The translations under genes were made by a program, and so were the position numbers. Shown here one piece after another: positions 14,376 through 22,585 of a stretch of DNA of 30,533 nucleotides. Positions within the stretch are counted from its first letter, which is position 1. Each line of letters starts with the position of its first letter. Location of the stretch: positions 1 through 30,533 of the forward strand of contig JAISLX010000013.1 of NCBI GenBank assembly GCA_031277045.1, written 5' to 3'. This DNA comes from Treponema sp. (lineage in GTDB: Bacteria; Spirochaetota; Spirochaetia; Treponematales; Breznakiellaceae). The notes under the pieces are model-generated. The model made no database searches. It was not told where the DNA came from and saw only the letters and a list, made by a program, of their open reading frames with translations.

Positions 14376-15686
14376 ATGCAATTTCGGTCAACTAAATCCC
14401 AGGATTCTTTGGCTTCTTTCAAGGATGTTGTCTTACGCTGTCTGCCCCCGGACGGAGGGCTCTACGTTCCCGCCCAAACGGTGGACATGCGTCAATTTTT
14501 TCTGCACATGGACGCGAAAACCACCTATCCCGAAGTAGTCGCCGCTATGGTTCCCGCCCTGCTGGGGGAGGATCTTAATCCTCTTTCCGCCGCCCGGGTT
14601 ATGAAAAGCGCCTTTGACTTTGAACCGGAACTGAAACAGCTGGATGATAATCTTTCTCTGCTGACCCTGTACAACGGTCCTACGGGGGTTTTTAAGGATT
14701 TTGGCGTCGCTTTTTTGGCGGCGGTCATGGGGGAGTTGATAAAGGACTCCCGGCCCGCGATGGTCCTTTCCGCCAGCCGGGGGAACATGGGGGTCAGCAT
14801 AGTCCACGCGTTTCGGGAGCGGCGCGGGATCTTCCCGGTTATTTTGTATCCCTCAGGGCCTATCCGGGGGCTGGACACGTCAGCCTTTATAACCAACGGG
14901 GGGAATATTATCCCCATTCAGATAACCGGGACCTTTGACGACTGCCAGCGGCTTATCGTGGAGGCCATACATGACCGGCCTTTCGCGGAACGCTACGGGG
15001 TTACCAGCGCCAACGCGATTAATCTGGGGCGGCTGCTGCCCCAGTGTTTTTACTATTTCTATGCCTTTGTAAAAATTAAAGATTCCCTGCGCGGGGATTT
15101 GGTCTTTAGTGTGCCCTGCGGCAACTTTGGGAATCTTATCGCCGGGCTTTACGCCTGGAAATTCGGCATGCCCGTTAAGGCTTACATCGCCGCCATGAAC
15201 GCTAACGACGCCTTTGGGGAATATATCAGGGGCAAGCGCTTTGTTCCGCGGCCCGTGGTGTCTACCAACTCCCCCGCGCTGGATATTGGTCTTCCCAGCA
15301 ACTACGGGCGGCTGGCGGCTTTTTACGAAGAAGCCCCGGCGGTAATGCGGAACATGGTGTATCCGGCTTCTATTGGGGATGACAGGACCTTTATGACGAT
15401 TGGCAAAGTTTACAGAAAGTACGGGGTGGTTTTGGATCCTCACGGCGCCGTGGCTTTTGCCGCGGCCGAAGATCTGGCGGCCTCCGAGGAATTTGCCGGG
15501 CACGTACACAACGTGGTTTTAGTTACGGGACACCCGGCCCAAAAACCGGCCCTGGTATCCCGCGCCATAGGCGGGGATATCGGGATACCCCCCCGGCTTG
15601 CCCGGCTCCAGCGGCGGGTAGATCCAATCGCCATTATCAAACCCGAACTTGAGGCATTGGAAGGGGCCATCGCGAGCTGTTTCTAG
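14376..15686 (+). CDS. thrC: threonine synthase
   Basis: This PLP enzyme makes threonine from O-phosphohomoserine in the cytoplasm. It is 436 residues. The N-terminal FKDVVLRCLPPDGGLYVP is the usual ThrC opening. The PLP lysine is K107 in LYNGPTGVFKDFGVAFL. The phosphate-binding SASRGNMGVS is near 132, and the VPCGNFGNLIAGLYAWKFGMPV segment is typical of the bacterial and yeast ThrC group. The C-terminal region includes LDPHGAVAFAA and TGHPAQKP. GAGG lies eight bases before the ATG. No homoserine kinase or dehydrogenase gene is adjacent, so the pathway genes are scattered. Confidence 0.95.
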   Translation: MQFRSTKSQDSLASFKDVVLRCLPPDGGLYVPAQTVDMRQFFLHMDAKTTYPEVVAAMVPALLGEDLNPLSAARVMKSAFDFEPELKQLDDNLSLLTLYNGPTGVFKDFGVAFLAAVMGELIKDSRPAMVLSASRGNMGVSIVHAFRERRGIFPVILYPSGPIRGLDTSAFITNGGNIIPIQITGTFDDCQRLIVEAIHDRPFAERYGVTSANAINLGRLLPQCFYYFYAFVKIKDSLRGDLVFSVPCGNFGNLIAGLYAWKFGMPVKAYIAAMNANDAFGEYIRGKRFVPRPVVSTNSPALDIGLPSNYGRLAAFYEEAPAVMRNMVYPASIGDDRTFMTIGKVYRKYGVVLDPHGAVAFAAAEDLAASEEFAGHVHNVVLVTGHPAQKPALVSRAIGGDIGIPPRLARLQRRVDPIAIIKPELEALEGAIASCF

Positions 15687-15689
15687 ACA

Positions 15690-15712
15690 TGTACCGCGCT
15701 TTGGCGCGGAAC
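15690..15712. terminator. possible terminator hairpin after thrC
   Basis: CCGCGC and GCGCGG pair across a TTTG loop within a few bases of the thrC stop, flanked by a further GT/AC pair. No T-tract follows, so it is at best a weak intrinsic terminator or an mRNA 3' end stabiliser. Confidence 0.35.
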
Positions 15713-15739
15713 CGTAACGCCGGCTGTCATAATAGCGTT

Positions 15740-15763
15740 GTTCAGAAACTTCAGTTTCTGAAC
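15740..15763 (+). repeat. type B palindrome, copy 2
   Basis: GTTCAGAAAC (15740-15749), loop TTCA, GTTTCTGAAC (15754-15763). The core and loop position match the copies at 924-965 and 21705-21734. The following ACTTAAAAA resembles the GCTTAAAAA after the third copy. It lies between thrC and the MscS-type gene, 16 bases before a type A palindrome. Confidence 0.75.
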
Positions 15764-15779
15764 AGCCACCACTTAAAAA

Positions 15780-15818
15780 GGACTTGTGAGATAACCAACC
15801 GGGTTATCTCACAAGTCC
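15780..15818 (+). repeat. type A palindrome, copy 2, just upstream of the MscS gene
   Basis: GGACTTGTGAGATAACC (15780-15796), loop AACCG, and the exact complement (15802-15818) form a perfect 17-bp stem. It ends 15 bases before the ATG at 15834 and only about five bases before the ribosome binding site, so in RNA it would press on translation initiation. The minus-strand copy at 346-384 is nearly identical. Confidence 0.8.
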
Positions 15819-15833
15819 AATGTGAGGATTTTT

Positions 15834-17444
15834 ATGAAGCGTTTTTCGCTGCCGATATACCTGTTTTTTTCCGCTTGTATTCTGTTTCCGCCTGTTTCGC
15901 TGTGGGGACAGACCGGCGAAACCGGGGCCGGTTCAGGAGAAACCGGCTTTTCCGCCTTGGGGGCGGAACCCGCGATGGAAACAGACGGCGCGGCGGAGGA
16001 CACGGCGGAAACCAGGTCCCCGGCGGGGCCTGTCGCCGCGGCGAAGGACGCGGCGGCACAAGACGCCGAGGCGGAAACCGCCGCTCCGGTAGCGGAAGAC
16101 AGCGCCGCCGCTCCCGCCAGGACAGAAAAAAAGATCGTTTTCAGGGGGGGCCTGTGGAATTACGTGGGACGGCTGGGCATTGTCCTGGGGATCCTCGTCG
16201 TCCAGGCCCTGCTTATTTGGATTTTCTGGAGCCACTTCTTTAAATTTATTACCAAAAAGGCGCTTGATTATTTCGGAGACCGGATTAAGCCCCTTACGAT
16301 CAAGAAACTCAGGATCCTCAGCACCAGGCAGATTCTTAATCTTATTGTTTTCGGCATCAAAATTATTAAATATATTTTTACCGCCTTTCAGCTTGTGTTC
16401 ACCATACCCCTTGTATTCATTCTTTTTCCCCGCACGCGGGACCTTGCTTCCACGCTGTTCGGCTACATCCTTACCCCCTTTAAAAATATCGTGTTTGGGG
16501 CCATTGCCTATATTCCGAACCTGATCACCATTGCGGTTATTATTATCGTTACCCGCTATGTCCTGCGGGGTCTTAAATTTTTCGCGGTCCAGATTGAAAA
16601 GGGGAAGCTGGTAATCAACGGATTTTACGCCGACTGGGCGAACCCCACCTTTAATATTCTGCGGGTCCTGCTCTTTGCCTTTACCGTGGCGATTATTTAC
16701 CCCTATCTGCCCGGTTCGGATTCCCGGATATTTCAGGGAGTATCGGTGCTGGTGGGCGTTATTTTTTCCCTGGGTTCCAGCAACGCCATTGGAAACCTGG
16801 TGGCGGGGCTGGTCATTACCTATATGCGTCCTTTTAAGATTGGGGACCGGATTAAACTAAACGATGTAACAGGTTTTGTAGTGGAAAAGACCCTTATGGT
16901 TATCCGTCTTAGAACCCACAAGAACGAATACGTTACCTTTCCCAACCTGATGATCTTAAATTCCAGCATTGTGAACTACCATACGTCTTCCGCTGAAAAT
17001 GAAGAGGGACTTATCCTGCACACTACCGTTACGTTTGGGTATTCAACACCCTGGCAGACGGTGCATGAGATTCTGATCAACGCCGCCCTGGCTACCCCCC
17101 ATATTTTGAAAAATCCCCGGCCCTTTGTGCTGCAAACTTCCATGGACGATTTTTACGCCAGTTACCAGATAAACTGCTATTCCAAAGATGTGGATTTGGT
17201 GCCCCGGATATATTCGGAACTGTACCAGAATATACAGAATGGTTTCCACGCCGCGGGCCTTGACATGACTGTTCCCCACTTTCGGTCCACGATACCTTAC
17301 GAAGACCCCGCCAAAATTTTCCCCCCGCCCGCCGCCGGCGCGATACCGGCGCCGCCCGGTTCTCAGGATCCACCCCCGGAATCTCCTGATCCACGGGACC
17401 CGCCGCAGGCTCCCCAGCGTCCAAAGGCCGGAAAAAAGCCGTGA
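15834..17444 (+). CDS. MscS-family mechanosensitive ion channel
   Basis: The product is 536 residues. It has a signal peptide (FSLPIYLFFSACILFPPVSLWG), then an Ala/Glu/Thr-rich low-complexity stretch to about residue 105, several membrane segments, and the MscS core. The pore helix reads VSVLVGVIFSLGSSNAIGNLVAGLVITYMRPFKIGDRI. It is followed by the beta domain (TFPNLMILNSSIVNYH) and the alpha-beta domain up to DMTVPHFRSTIPYEDP. A proline-rich tail ends the chain. It opens under membrane tension to release solutes. The ATG at 15834 has GAGG six bases upstream. An in-frame GTG at 15822 is less likely. The extended periplasmic N-terminus is longer than in E. coli MscS. Confidence 0.9.
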   Translation: MKRFSLPIYLFFSACILFPPVSLWGQTGETGAGSGETGFSALGAEPAMETDGAAEDTAETRSPAGPVAAAKDAAAQDAEAETAAPVAEDSAAAPARTEKKIVFRGGLWNYVGRLGIVLGILVVQALLIWIFWSHFFKFITKKALDYFGDRIKPLTIKKLRILSTRQILNLIVFGIKIIKYIFTAFQLVFTIPLVFILFPRTRDLASTLFGYILTPFKNIVFGAIAYIPNLITIAVIIIVTRYVLRGLKFFAVQIEKGKLVINGFYADWANPTFNILRVLLFAFTVAIIYPYLPGSDSRIFQGVSVLVGVIFSLGSSNAIGNLVAGLVITYMRPFKIGDRIKLNDVTGFVVEKTLMVIRLRTHKNEYVTFPNLMILNSSIVNYHTSSAENEEGLILHTTVTFGYSTPWQTVHEILINAALATPHILKNPRPFVLQTSMDDFYASYQINCYSKDVDLVPRIYSELYQNIQNGFHAAGLDMTVPHFRSTIPYEDPAKIFPPPAAGAIPAPPGSQDPPPESPDPRDPPQAPQRPKAGKKP

Positions 17445-17472
17445 ACCACCCCGCCCAAAAGCCGGCCCTGTT

Positions 17473-17514
17473 CCACGCGCTTGTTTGAGCGTGATCGCCC
17501 ATTGAACCGCGTGG
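17473..17514. terminator. possible hairpin after the MscS gene
   Basis: CCACGCG (17473-17479) pairs with CGCGTGG (17508-17514), and a shorter CACGC/GCGTG pairing competes inside. It lies about 30 bases after the stop codon. No T-tract follows. It may separate the MscS and aldo/keto reductase transcripts. Confidence 0.3.
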
Positions 17515-17607
17515 GTGGAATAACTAAGCAGATATCTGATAATATCGTAACCAGTAAAGTTGCCCCGGAACCCTGGGGCAGTCCAACCAACGAATGGAGG
17601 GATTACG

Positions 17608-18765
17608 ATGCGATACGTTGATTTTGGTACTACCGGCGCGAAGGTTTCCCGGCTGGGAATGGGGTGCATGAGGCTGCCTTCTCACGAAGAGGACGGCAAA
17701 ACCGTGTTCGACGAGGAAGAATCCATCGCGCTTATTCACCGGGCTATGGATCTGGGGGTTAATTATTTCGATACCGCCCCCTATTACTGCGACAAGCTGA
17801 GCGAGGTGTTTTTGGGCAAAGCCCTGGCCGTGGACGGCCGCCGGGACAAGGTGTGGGTTTCTACCAAGAACCCTATCGAAAACGATTCCGGCGACGATTA
17901 CGAAAAGCGTCTGGAAAGTTCCCTAAAAAACCTGCAAACCGATCATATCGACTTTTACCACTTCTGGAGTGTTTCGCTGGACAGCTTCCTCAACAAGGTA
18001 AAGGCCAAGGACGGTCCTTTTACCCGGGCGCGAAAGCTCAAGGAACAGGGCGTAATCCGGCACATTTCTTTCTCGTTCCACGACCGGGAACAGGGTCAGA
18101 ACGAGGGACAGAGGCTTATCGAGGTTCTGAAAAACGGCGAGGGAGTTTTGGAAAGCGTTTTGTGCCAGTACAACCTGCTGGATCGCGGCAAGGAACCCGG
18201 TATCGCCCTGGCCCGCGAGATGGGGCTGGGAACGGCGGTTATGGGACCTGTGGGCGGAGGGCGGCTGGGAGCCCCCTCCGGGGTGATTCAGAACCTTATC
18301 CCCGGCAAGGTACGGAGTTCCGCGGAAGTAGCCCTGCGTTTTGTCCTGGCCAATCCGAACGTCAACGTAGCCCTTTCCGGGGTAAGCAACACCGCGCAGC
18401 TTGAGGAGAACGCCGCCATCGCTTCCCGGACCGACGCCCTTTCCCCCGGGGAACTTGAAACTATCGGGGAGGCACTTAAAGAAAACGAGCGTCTCGCGGA
18501 GCTTTACTGTACCGGCTGCAAGTATTGTATGCCCTGTCCTAAAAATGTTAATATTCCGGAAATCTTTACGGTCATGAATTACCACCGGGTGTACAAAATT
18601 ACCGAATTCGCGAAAAAGTCCTACGCGGAGATCGGCAAGGTTCCCTGGCGGAACTACGAAAACGCCGCGGCCTGCGTAAACTGCGGGGCCTGCGAGAAAA
18701 AATGCCCCCAGAGTCTTCCCATTAGGGAACAGCTAAAGGAGACCCACCGGGTATTGGCGTGTTGA
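17608..18765 (+). CDS. aldo/keto reductase with C-terminal ferredoxin-type Fe-S domain
   Basis: The product is 385 residues. Residues 1-290 form the AKR barrel with the catalytic set D55 and Y60 (NYFDTAPYY), K87 (VSTKNP) and H118 (IDFYHFW). The C-terminus carries two [4Fe-4S] motifs: C301, C304, C307, C310 and C356, C359, C362, C366, each followed by P. This architecture marks the YhdN/Fe-S oxidoreductase subgroup that probably moves electrons between NAD(P)H, the clusters and a carbonyl substrate, in keeping with an anaerobe. GGAGG lies seven bases before the ATG at 17608. An upstream in-frame ATG at 17560 lacks a binding site and falls in a hairpin region. Substrate unknown. Confidence 0.92.
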   Translation: MRYVDFGTTGAKVSRLGMGCMRLPSHEEDGKTVFDEEESIALIHRAMDLGVNYFDTAPYYCDKLSEVFLGKALAVDGRRDKVWVSTKNPIENDSGDDYEKRLESSLKNLQTDHIDFYHFWSVSLDSFLNKVKAKDGPFTRARKLKEQGVIRHISFSFHDREQGQNEGQRLIEVLKNGEGVLESVLCQYNLLDRGKEPGIALAREMGLGTAVMGPVGGGRLGAPSGVIQNLIPGKVRSSAEVALRFVLANPNVNVALSGVSNTAQLEENAAIASRTDALSPGELETIGEALKENERLAELYCTGCKYCMPCPKNVNIPEIFTVMNYHRVYKITEFAKKSYAEIGKVPWRNYENAAACVNCGACEKKCPQSLPIREQLKETHRVLAC

Positions 18766-18768
18766 TAA

Positions 18769-18855
18769 GCCGGCTTCAAAACCCGGCGCCCGATCCCGCC
18801 GCGATAGCGCGCCGCCGCGGCGGGGTAAGGCGTTCATGGTTTTGAAACCGCCGGC
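18769..18855. repeat. nested palindromic element between the aldo/keto reductase and MFS genes
   Basis: GCCGGCTTCAAAAC (18769-18782) pairs with GTTTTGAAACCGCCGGC (18839-18855), with a three-base bulge. Inside, CCCGCCGCG (18795-18803) pairs with CGCGGCGGG (18816-18824). The right arm contains the TTGAAA used as a candidate -35 box of the MFS gene. Confidence 0.7.
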
Positions 18856-18870
18856 ATACCCGGTTATACT
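18842..18870 (+). promoter_or_regulatory. promoter of the MFS gene, probably leaderless
   Basis: TTGAAA (18842-18847) is followed after 17 bases by TATACT (18865-18870). The expected start site, six or seven bases downstream, is the A of the ATG at 18877, and no ribosome binding site fits between. The transcript may therefore begin at the start codon. The -35 box lies in the arm of the palindromic element. Confidence 0.55.
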
Positions 18871-18876
18871 ATTCTC

Positions 18877-20127
18877 ATGAAAAACCCCTTAATCAAAACG
18901 CTTCTTGAACTGCGGGGGAACCCCCGGGCCTGTGTGTATACCGAGCCCCTGTGGGGCCTTTCCATGAACCTTTGCCTGCCTTACGCTTCTGTGTACATGA
19001 TCGCCCTGGGCCTTAAAGACACGGAAATAGGCTTTATCGCTACAGTGTACATGCTGTCCCAGGTGGTTTTCGCCTTTTTAAGCGGTCCCATTACCGATAA
19101 GCTGGGCCGCCGCGGAACCACGGCGGTGTTTGATTTTTTGGCCTGGAGTATCCCCTGCCTTATCTGGATCAAGGCGGAAAATTTTTGGTTTTTCCTTGTG
19201 GCGGCCCTTTTTAACGGCGCCATGAAGGTAACTACCAACTCATGGGACTGCCTGCTGGTAGAGGACGCCGAAAAAAACCAGATTACCCGTATCTATTCGC
19301 TGGTCATTGTATGCGGGCAGCTTTCCGCGCTGTTCGCCCCCATATCTTCCATCCTGGTATCCCGGCTTACCCTGGTGCCCGCCATCAGGATTCTTTATGC
19401 CAACGCCTTTGTGGTGATGACCGTCAAAATAGTTATTCTGTATATCTTTTCACGGGAAACCCGGACCGGCGTAATCCGCCTGCGGGAAACCCGGGGAAAG
19501 AGCCTTCTTTCCCTTATCGGGGGCTACGGCGGAGTGCTGCGGATCATCGGCCGGTCCCGGGGGACCGTTTTTTCCCTTGCCATTACCGCCCTGGTCGGCG
19601 CCGTGGGGATGATCAACACGACGTTCTGGCAGGTTATCGCCAGCAAACGGCTGGGGGTTCCCGATTCCCTTTTGCCGTTTTTCCCCATGCTCCGTTCCCT
19701 TATCGCCCTGGCCTTTTTCTTTCTGGTTATTCCCCATATCACCAAGGTTGTCCTCAAAATCCCCCTGCTCCTGGGTTTTGCCAGTTATATGATAGGTCAG
19801 ATTCTGCTGGTATCCGCCCCGCCGGCGGGGGCCTTTACCTATATTGTCCTCTGCGTTTCCCTTTTTTTTGACGGGTTTGGCTTCGGCATATTGTCCATGC
19901 TCGCCGAATCCCTGGTGGCCCTCCACGTAGACGCCGCCGAACGGGCCCGGGTCATGGCGATCCAGCACATGATCATCATGTTTGTTACATCCCCTTTCGG
20001 CTGGATCGGCGGGTTTCTCTCCGAATTGTCCCGTGTTCTTCCTTTTGTCCTTAACATCTGTCTTCTGGGCGCGGGCCTTGTGGTTACGTTTGTCCACTAC
20101 GCGAAAAATCCCGGCACGGAACACTAG
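18877..20127 (+). CDS. major facilitator superfamily transporter
   Basis: The product is 416 residues with about twelve membrane helices. The loop after the second helix, GPITDKLGRRGTT, is a good match to the MFS motif GxxxDRxGRR. The loop between halves is short (FSRETRTGVIRLRETRGKS). An N-terminal cytoplasmic part precedes helix 1 (LLELRGNPRACVYTEPLWG). The substrate cannot be told. The stop codon TAG lies inside the left arm of a 197-base palindromic element shared with the convergent M20 peptidase gene. The putative promoter places the transcript start at the ATG, and an internal ATG at 18964 would remove the N-terminal part and is less likely. Confidence 0.88.
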   Translation: MKNPLIKTLLELRGNPRACVYTEPLWGLSMNLCLPYASVYMIALGLKDTEIGFIATVYMLSQVVFAFLSGPITDKLGRRGTTAVFDFLAWSIPCLIWIKAENFWFFLVAALFNGAMKVTTNSWDCLLVEDAEKNQITRIYSLVIVCGQLSALFAPISSILVSRLTLVPAIRILYANAFVVMTVKIVILYIFSRETRTGVIRLRETRGKSLLSLIGGYGGVLRIIGRSRGTVFSLAITALVGAVGMINTTFWQVIASKRLGVPDSLLPFFPMLRSLIALAFFFLVIPHITKVVLKIPLLLGFASYMIGQILLVSAPPAGAFTYIVLCVSLFFDGFGFGILSMLAESLVALHVDAAERARVMAIQHMIIMFVTSPFGWIGGFLSELSRVLPFVLNICLLGAGLVVTFVHYAKNPGTEH

Positions 20128-20320
20128 TATCCCGACACGATTAAACTTATGGATTTGGGCGCATCAGACCCTCCGGGTCTGACCGGGCTATCCGCTCCAA
20201 TTCCTCAGCCTGCCTCCGGCAGGCTTGCGGTATTTCCGCTTCTATCCCTTGCGCTTTGTCGTGCGATAGAATCTCCTACGCAGAAGCAAAACCACATTTT
20301 CATAGCTGTCGGGATACTAG
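20124..20320. repeat. 197-bp palindromic element with 14-bp terminal inverted repeats and several inner hairpins
   Basis: CTAGTATCCCGACA (20124-20137) is perfectly inverted at 20307-20320. Inner stems are TCAGACCC/GGGTCTGA (20164-20171, 20175-20182) and AGCCTGCC/GGCAGGCT (20207-20214, 20218-20225), both with the loop TCC. TTCTATC/GATAGAA (20240-20246, 20265-20271) is a third. The TAG in each outer arm is the stop codon of the gene entering from that side. No gene fits inside. It could be a MITE-like insert or a bidirectional RNA structure. Confidence 0.8.
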
Positions 20321-21594
20321 GGGGAACACATCAGAAGGGCCATGACTTTGGCATCCCCCAGAATGTTGCTGATAAGGGCGTACTCGTTGGGCTGGTGGTC
20401 GGTCTCGTCAATGCGGCACCAGACCGCGGAATCGATACCTTCATTCCGCAAATAGCCCGCTATAGTCCCCCCGCCGATGCCGACGGGCCTGGGTTTAACC
20501 TGATAGACTTCCTCGATGCAGCGGGAAAGGGTCCGCACCAGAGGAGCCTCCGCGGAGGTGGGCCGGGATTCCATACACTGGGGCATGGTGTAGGAAATTC
20601 GTACTCCGTATTTGGATTCAACACCTGCCTTGATACGGTCTACCTCTGCCAGCACCTCTTGAACGGAATAACGGGGCAGGACACGCATGTCCATGCAGAA
20701 CACGTCCTCTCCGGGGATGGTGTTAATGTTGGGCACGTTAGCTTCTTTTTTCGTGGGCTGGAATGTTGAACAGGCTGGTTCGAACAGGGGGTCCCGCGCG
20801 GGGAATTTTTCCGAAAGCCCGTTGTGCAGGGCCAGCGCCAGTTCCGAGCCGGCGAGAAAGGCGTTGGCCCCATGGTCAGGCCGTGCGCCGTGAGTCTGTT
20901 TCCCCACGGTGGTAAACCGCACCCAGAGCAGGTTCTTTTCCACGATCTCGATAGTGCTCCCCGTGTTGTCGCCCCAGTCGGGGACAAGGGCGATATCGTT
21001 CCGGCGGAACAAGTCCCGGTGGTTTTTGGCCAGCCATGCTATGCCGTAGACGCTGCCATTTTCCTCGTCCGCGGCGAAGAGGAGCTTTACCGGGCGCCGG
21101 GGCCGGACCCCCGCGCTTTTCAAGGCCAGAGCCGCCAGAACCGAAGAACAGAGCCCCTGCTGGTTGTCTTCCACCCCCCGGCCGATAACGCGGTGGCCCA
21201 GGGGTCTGCCCCCCGGATCAGTACCGCCGCGCTGCTCCACAAGCTGCCAGGGATCATGTTCCCACAGCGAAGCTTCCCCGGGAGGCACCACGTCAAGATG
21301 ACTCGTGATCCACAGCCGCCCCCCATCCTCCGCGTCCGGCATGGCATCACCACCCTGAAGAGTGGCGATCAGGTTGGGCCGTATACCGCCGGCCGCCCGG
21401 CTGTCCGGGGCATCGCGGCGTTCCAGTTGATCAATGCCGTGGGAACGCAGCCAGGATTCTAAAAACACACATTTATCTAACTCGCCCTGCCCCCCGAAAT
21501 CGGGGGAAACGGCGGGCCGTTTGGTCAATTCGGTTTCCAGTTCCAACATAAGGGGAACGCTGGAATCGATAAATTGGAAAATACGGTCTTTCAT
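20317..21594 (-). CDS. M20-family metallopeptidase/deacylase
   Basis: The product is 425 residues. It has the M20 two-zinc site in order: H99 and D101 (SHLDVVPPG), D143 (GRGVEDNQQG), the catalytic E177 and zinc-binding E178 (FAADEENGS), D206 (PDWGDN) and H400 (ETDHQPNEY). A dimerisation domain lies between about 215 and 330. The family includes ArgE, DapE, carnosinases and PepV. The sequence does not match the hallmark of any one of these closely, so peptidase, dipeptidase or desuccinylase are all possible. AAGG lies five bases before the ATG. Its stop codon lies in the right arm of the palindromic element shared with the MFS gene. Confidence 0.88.
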   Translation of the reverse strand: MKDRIFQFIDSSVPLMLELETELTKRPAVSPDFGGQGELDKCVFLESWLRSHGIDQLERRDAPDSRAAGGIRPNLIATLQGGDAMPDAEDGGRLWITSHLDVVPPGEASLWEHDPWQLVEQRGGTDPGGRPLGHRVIGRGVEDNQQGLCSSVLAALALKSAGVRPRRPVKLLFAADEENGSVYGIAWLAKNHRDLFRRNDIALVPDWGDNTGSTIEIVEKNLLWVRFTTVGKQTHGARPDHGANAFLAGSELALALHNGLSEKFPARDPLFEPACSTFQPTKKEANVPNINTIPGEDVFCMDMRVLPRYSVQEVLAEVDRIKAGVESKYGVRISYTMPQCMESRPTSAEAPLVRTLSRCIEEVYQVKPRPVGIGGGTIAGYLRNEGIDSAVWCRIDETDHQPNEYALISNILGDAKVMALLMCSP

Positions 21595-21704
21595 ATAGCC
21601 TTACTATGCCATATTCGCCGTATCCGTGAAAAGGCAAAGAAGCCGCGCCCGATCCGTTCACCGGCGCTGAATTCTAAAAGCTGGTACCCGCGCGTAAACC
21701 TAGA

Positions 21705-21734
21705 GTTGTTCAAAAACCTCAGTTTCTGAACAAC
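21705..21734 (+). repeat. type B palindrome, copy 3
   Basis: GTTGTTCAAAAAC (21705-21717), loop CTCA, GTTTCTGAACAAC (21722-21734), with one mismatch. It has the loop and flank (CGCTTAAAAA) of the 15740-15763 copy, and TAGA before it matches the 924-965 copy. It lies about 120 bases after the M20 start codon and about 150 bases before the probable left end of an IS1-family element. The rest of the gap (21595-21856) shows no gene. A TATAAT at 21818-21823 has no well-spaced -35 box. Confidence 0.75.
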
Positions 21735-21856
21735 AACCGCTTAAAAACTAAAGTTTCGGGAAAGATTCGGTTTTTTGGTTTTTGAGAGCTTTGATAAACA
21801 CGGCAGGATAAATCCGCTATAATATATGCCATAAACAAGCGGCCAATTCGATTTCC

Positions 21857-22585
21857 GGTGGTGATCCACAAAGTATGATGGGGGGATAAGACAACAAGGG
21901 CACAAAAGATAGTATGGAATCATGCAAATCACCATAGGACTCAAATGCCCCCATTGCCAGAACGCAAACATAACCCGAGACGGGAAAAGAGCAAGGGGAA
22001 GCAAAATTACCGGTGTAAAGACCGCGGGCACCAGTTTATAAGCGACCATGAAAGAACCTATCAGGGATGTCGTTCCTGGGTAGTGGGACTGGTCAAAATC
22101 ATGCTCGTGCGGGGAATTGGCGTACGGGACATCAGCACCGTGTTGAAAATCAGTATCACCAAGGTCTTAAAAGTGCTGAAAGCGACCAAATACCGGATAA
22201 CACCGAAGCGGAACCGCTATGACAGCCTTGAAAAAAGACTGAGTTTTGGGCGTATGGAGGGGAAAAGCAGAACAACGTCTGGCTGATATACGCGTATCAT
22301 CGAGAAAGCGGGGAAATTGTAGCGTCGAACCGGAGGTTCGCTGTGCGGGGGAAGCGGGATCTGAAAACCGCCCAAAAGCTGAGAAAGAAGATACAACCGC
22401 TGGGAATAAGCTACGGCTGGATAGCAACGGATGATAGGGGCAGCTTTGTTGCGGTGTTTGCGAAGGACAATCATAAGACTGGAAAAGAACACACGGTGGG
22501 GATAGAAGGGAATAACTGCCGGCTTAAGGCTCAGGTCAGGGTAAGGCGGGCCAGGAGGGCCTGCCCCTTTCCTCGGCAAAACGGA
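21857..22585 (+). mobile_element. degenerate IS1-family insertion sequence, right end lost
   Basis: GGTGGTGATCC at 21857-21867 resembles an IS1-type left end (GGTGATG...) and lies 65 bases before the transposase ATG, as expected for IS1. The transposase-like frames run to about 22585, where similarity stops before the normal C-terminal residues. No matching right inverted repeat was found between there and 22950. The left end is a tentative call. The IS1 nature of the coding part is well supported. Confidence 0.6.
21922..22585 (+). pseudogene. IS1-family transposase (InsA-InsB'), frameshifted and truncated
   Basis: The ATG at 21922 opens the zinc-ribbon part (GLKCPHCQNANITRDGKR). A shift near 21990 then moves the frame, continuing as GKQNYRCKDRGHQFISDHERTY, where the last zinc-binding Cys of the usual CKDCGHQF is Arg. 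The InsA helix-turn-helix region follows to LEKRLSFG. At 22231-22236 a run of six A allows the -1 shift used by IS1 to reach InsB. The -1 frame reads EFWAYGGEKQNNVWLIYAYHRESGEIVAS, then WIATDDRGSFVAVF and TVGIEGNNCRLKAQVRVRRARRAC. The first catalytic Asp (IDEFW in relatives) is Thr here, while the second Asp and the Glu are present. The end is missing. The element is inactive. Confidence 0.8.

Noticed and set aside
14122..14391. Small minus-strand gene upstream of thrC
   Set aside because: Its repeated peptide (SQNPGF, SQNPAG) comes from the two DNA repeats. There is no ribosome binding site and no known family, and it overlaps the thrC start.
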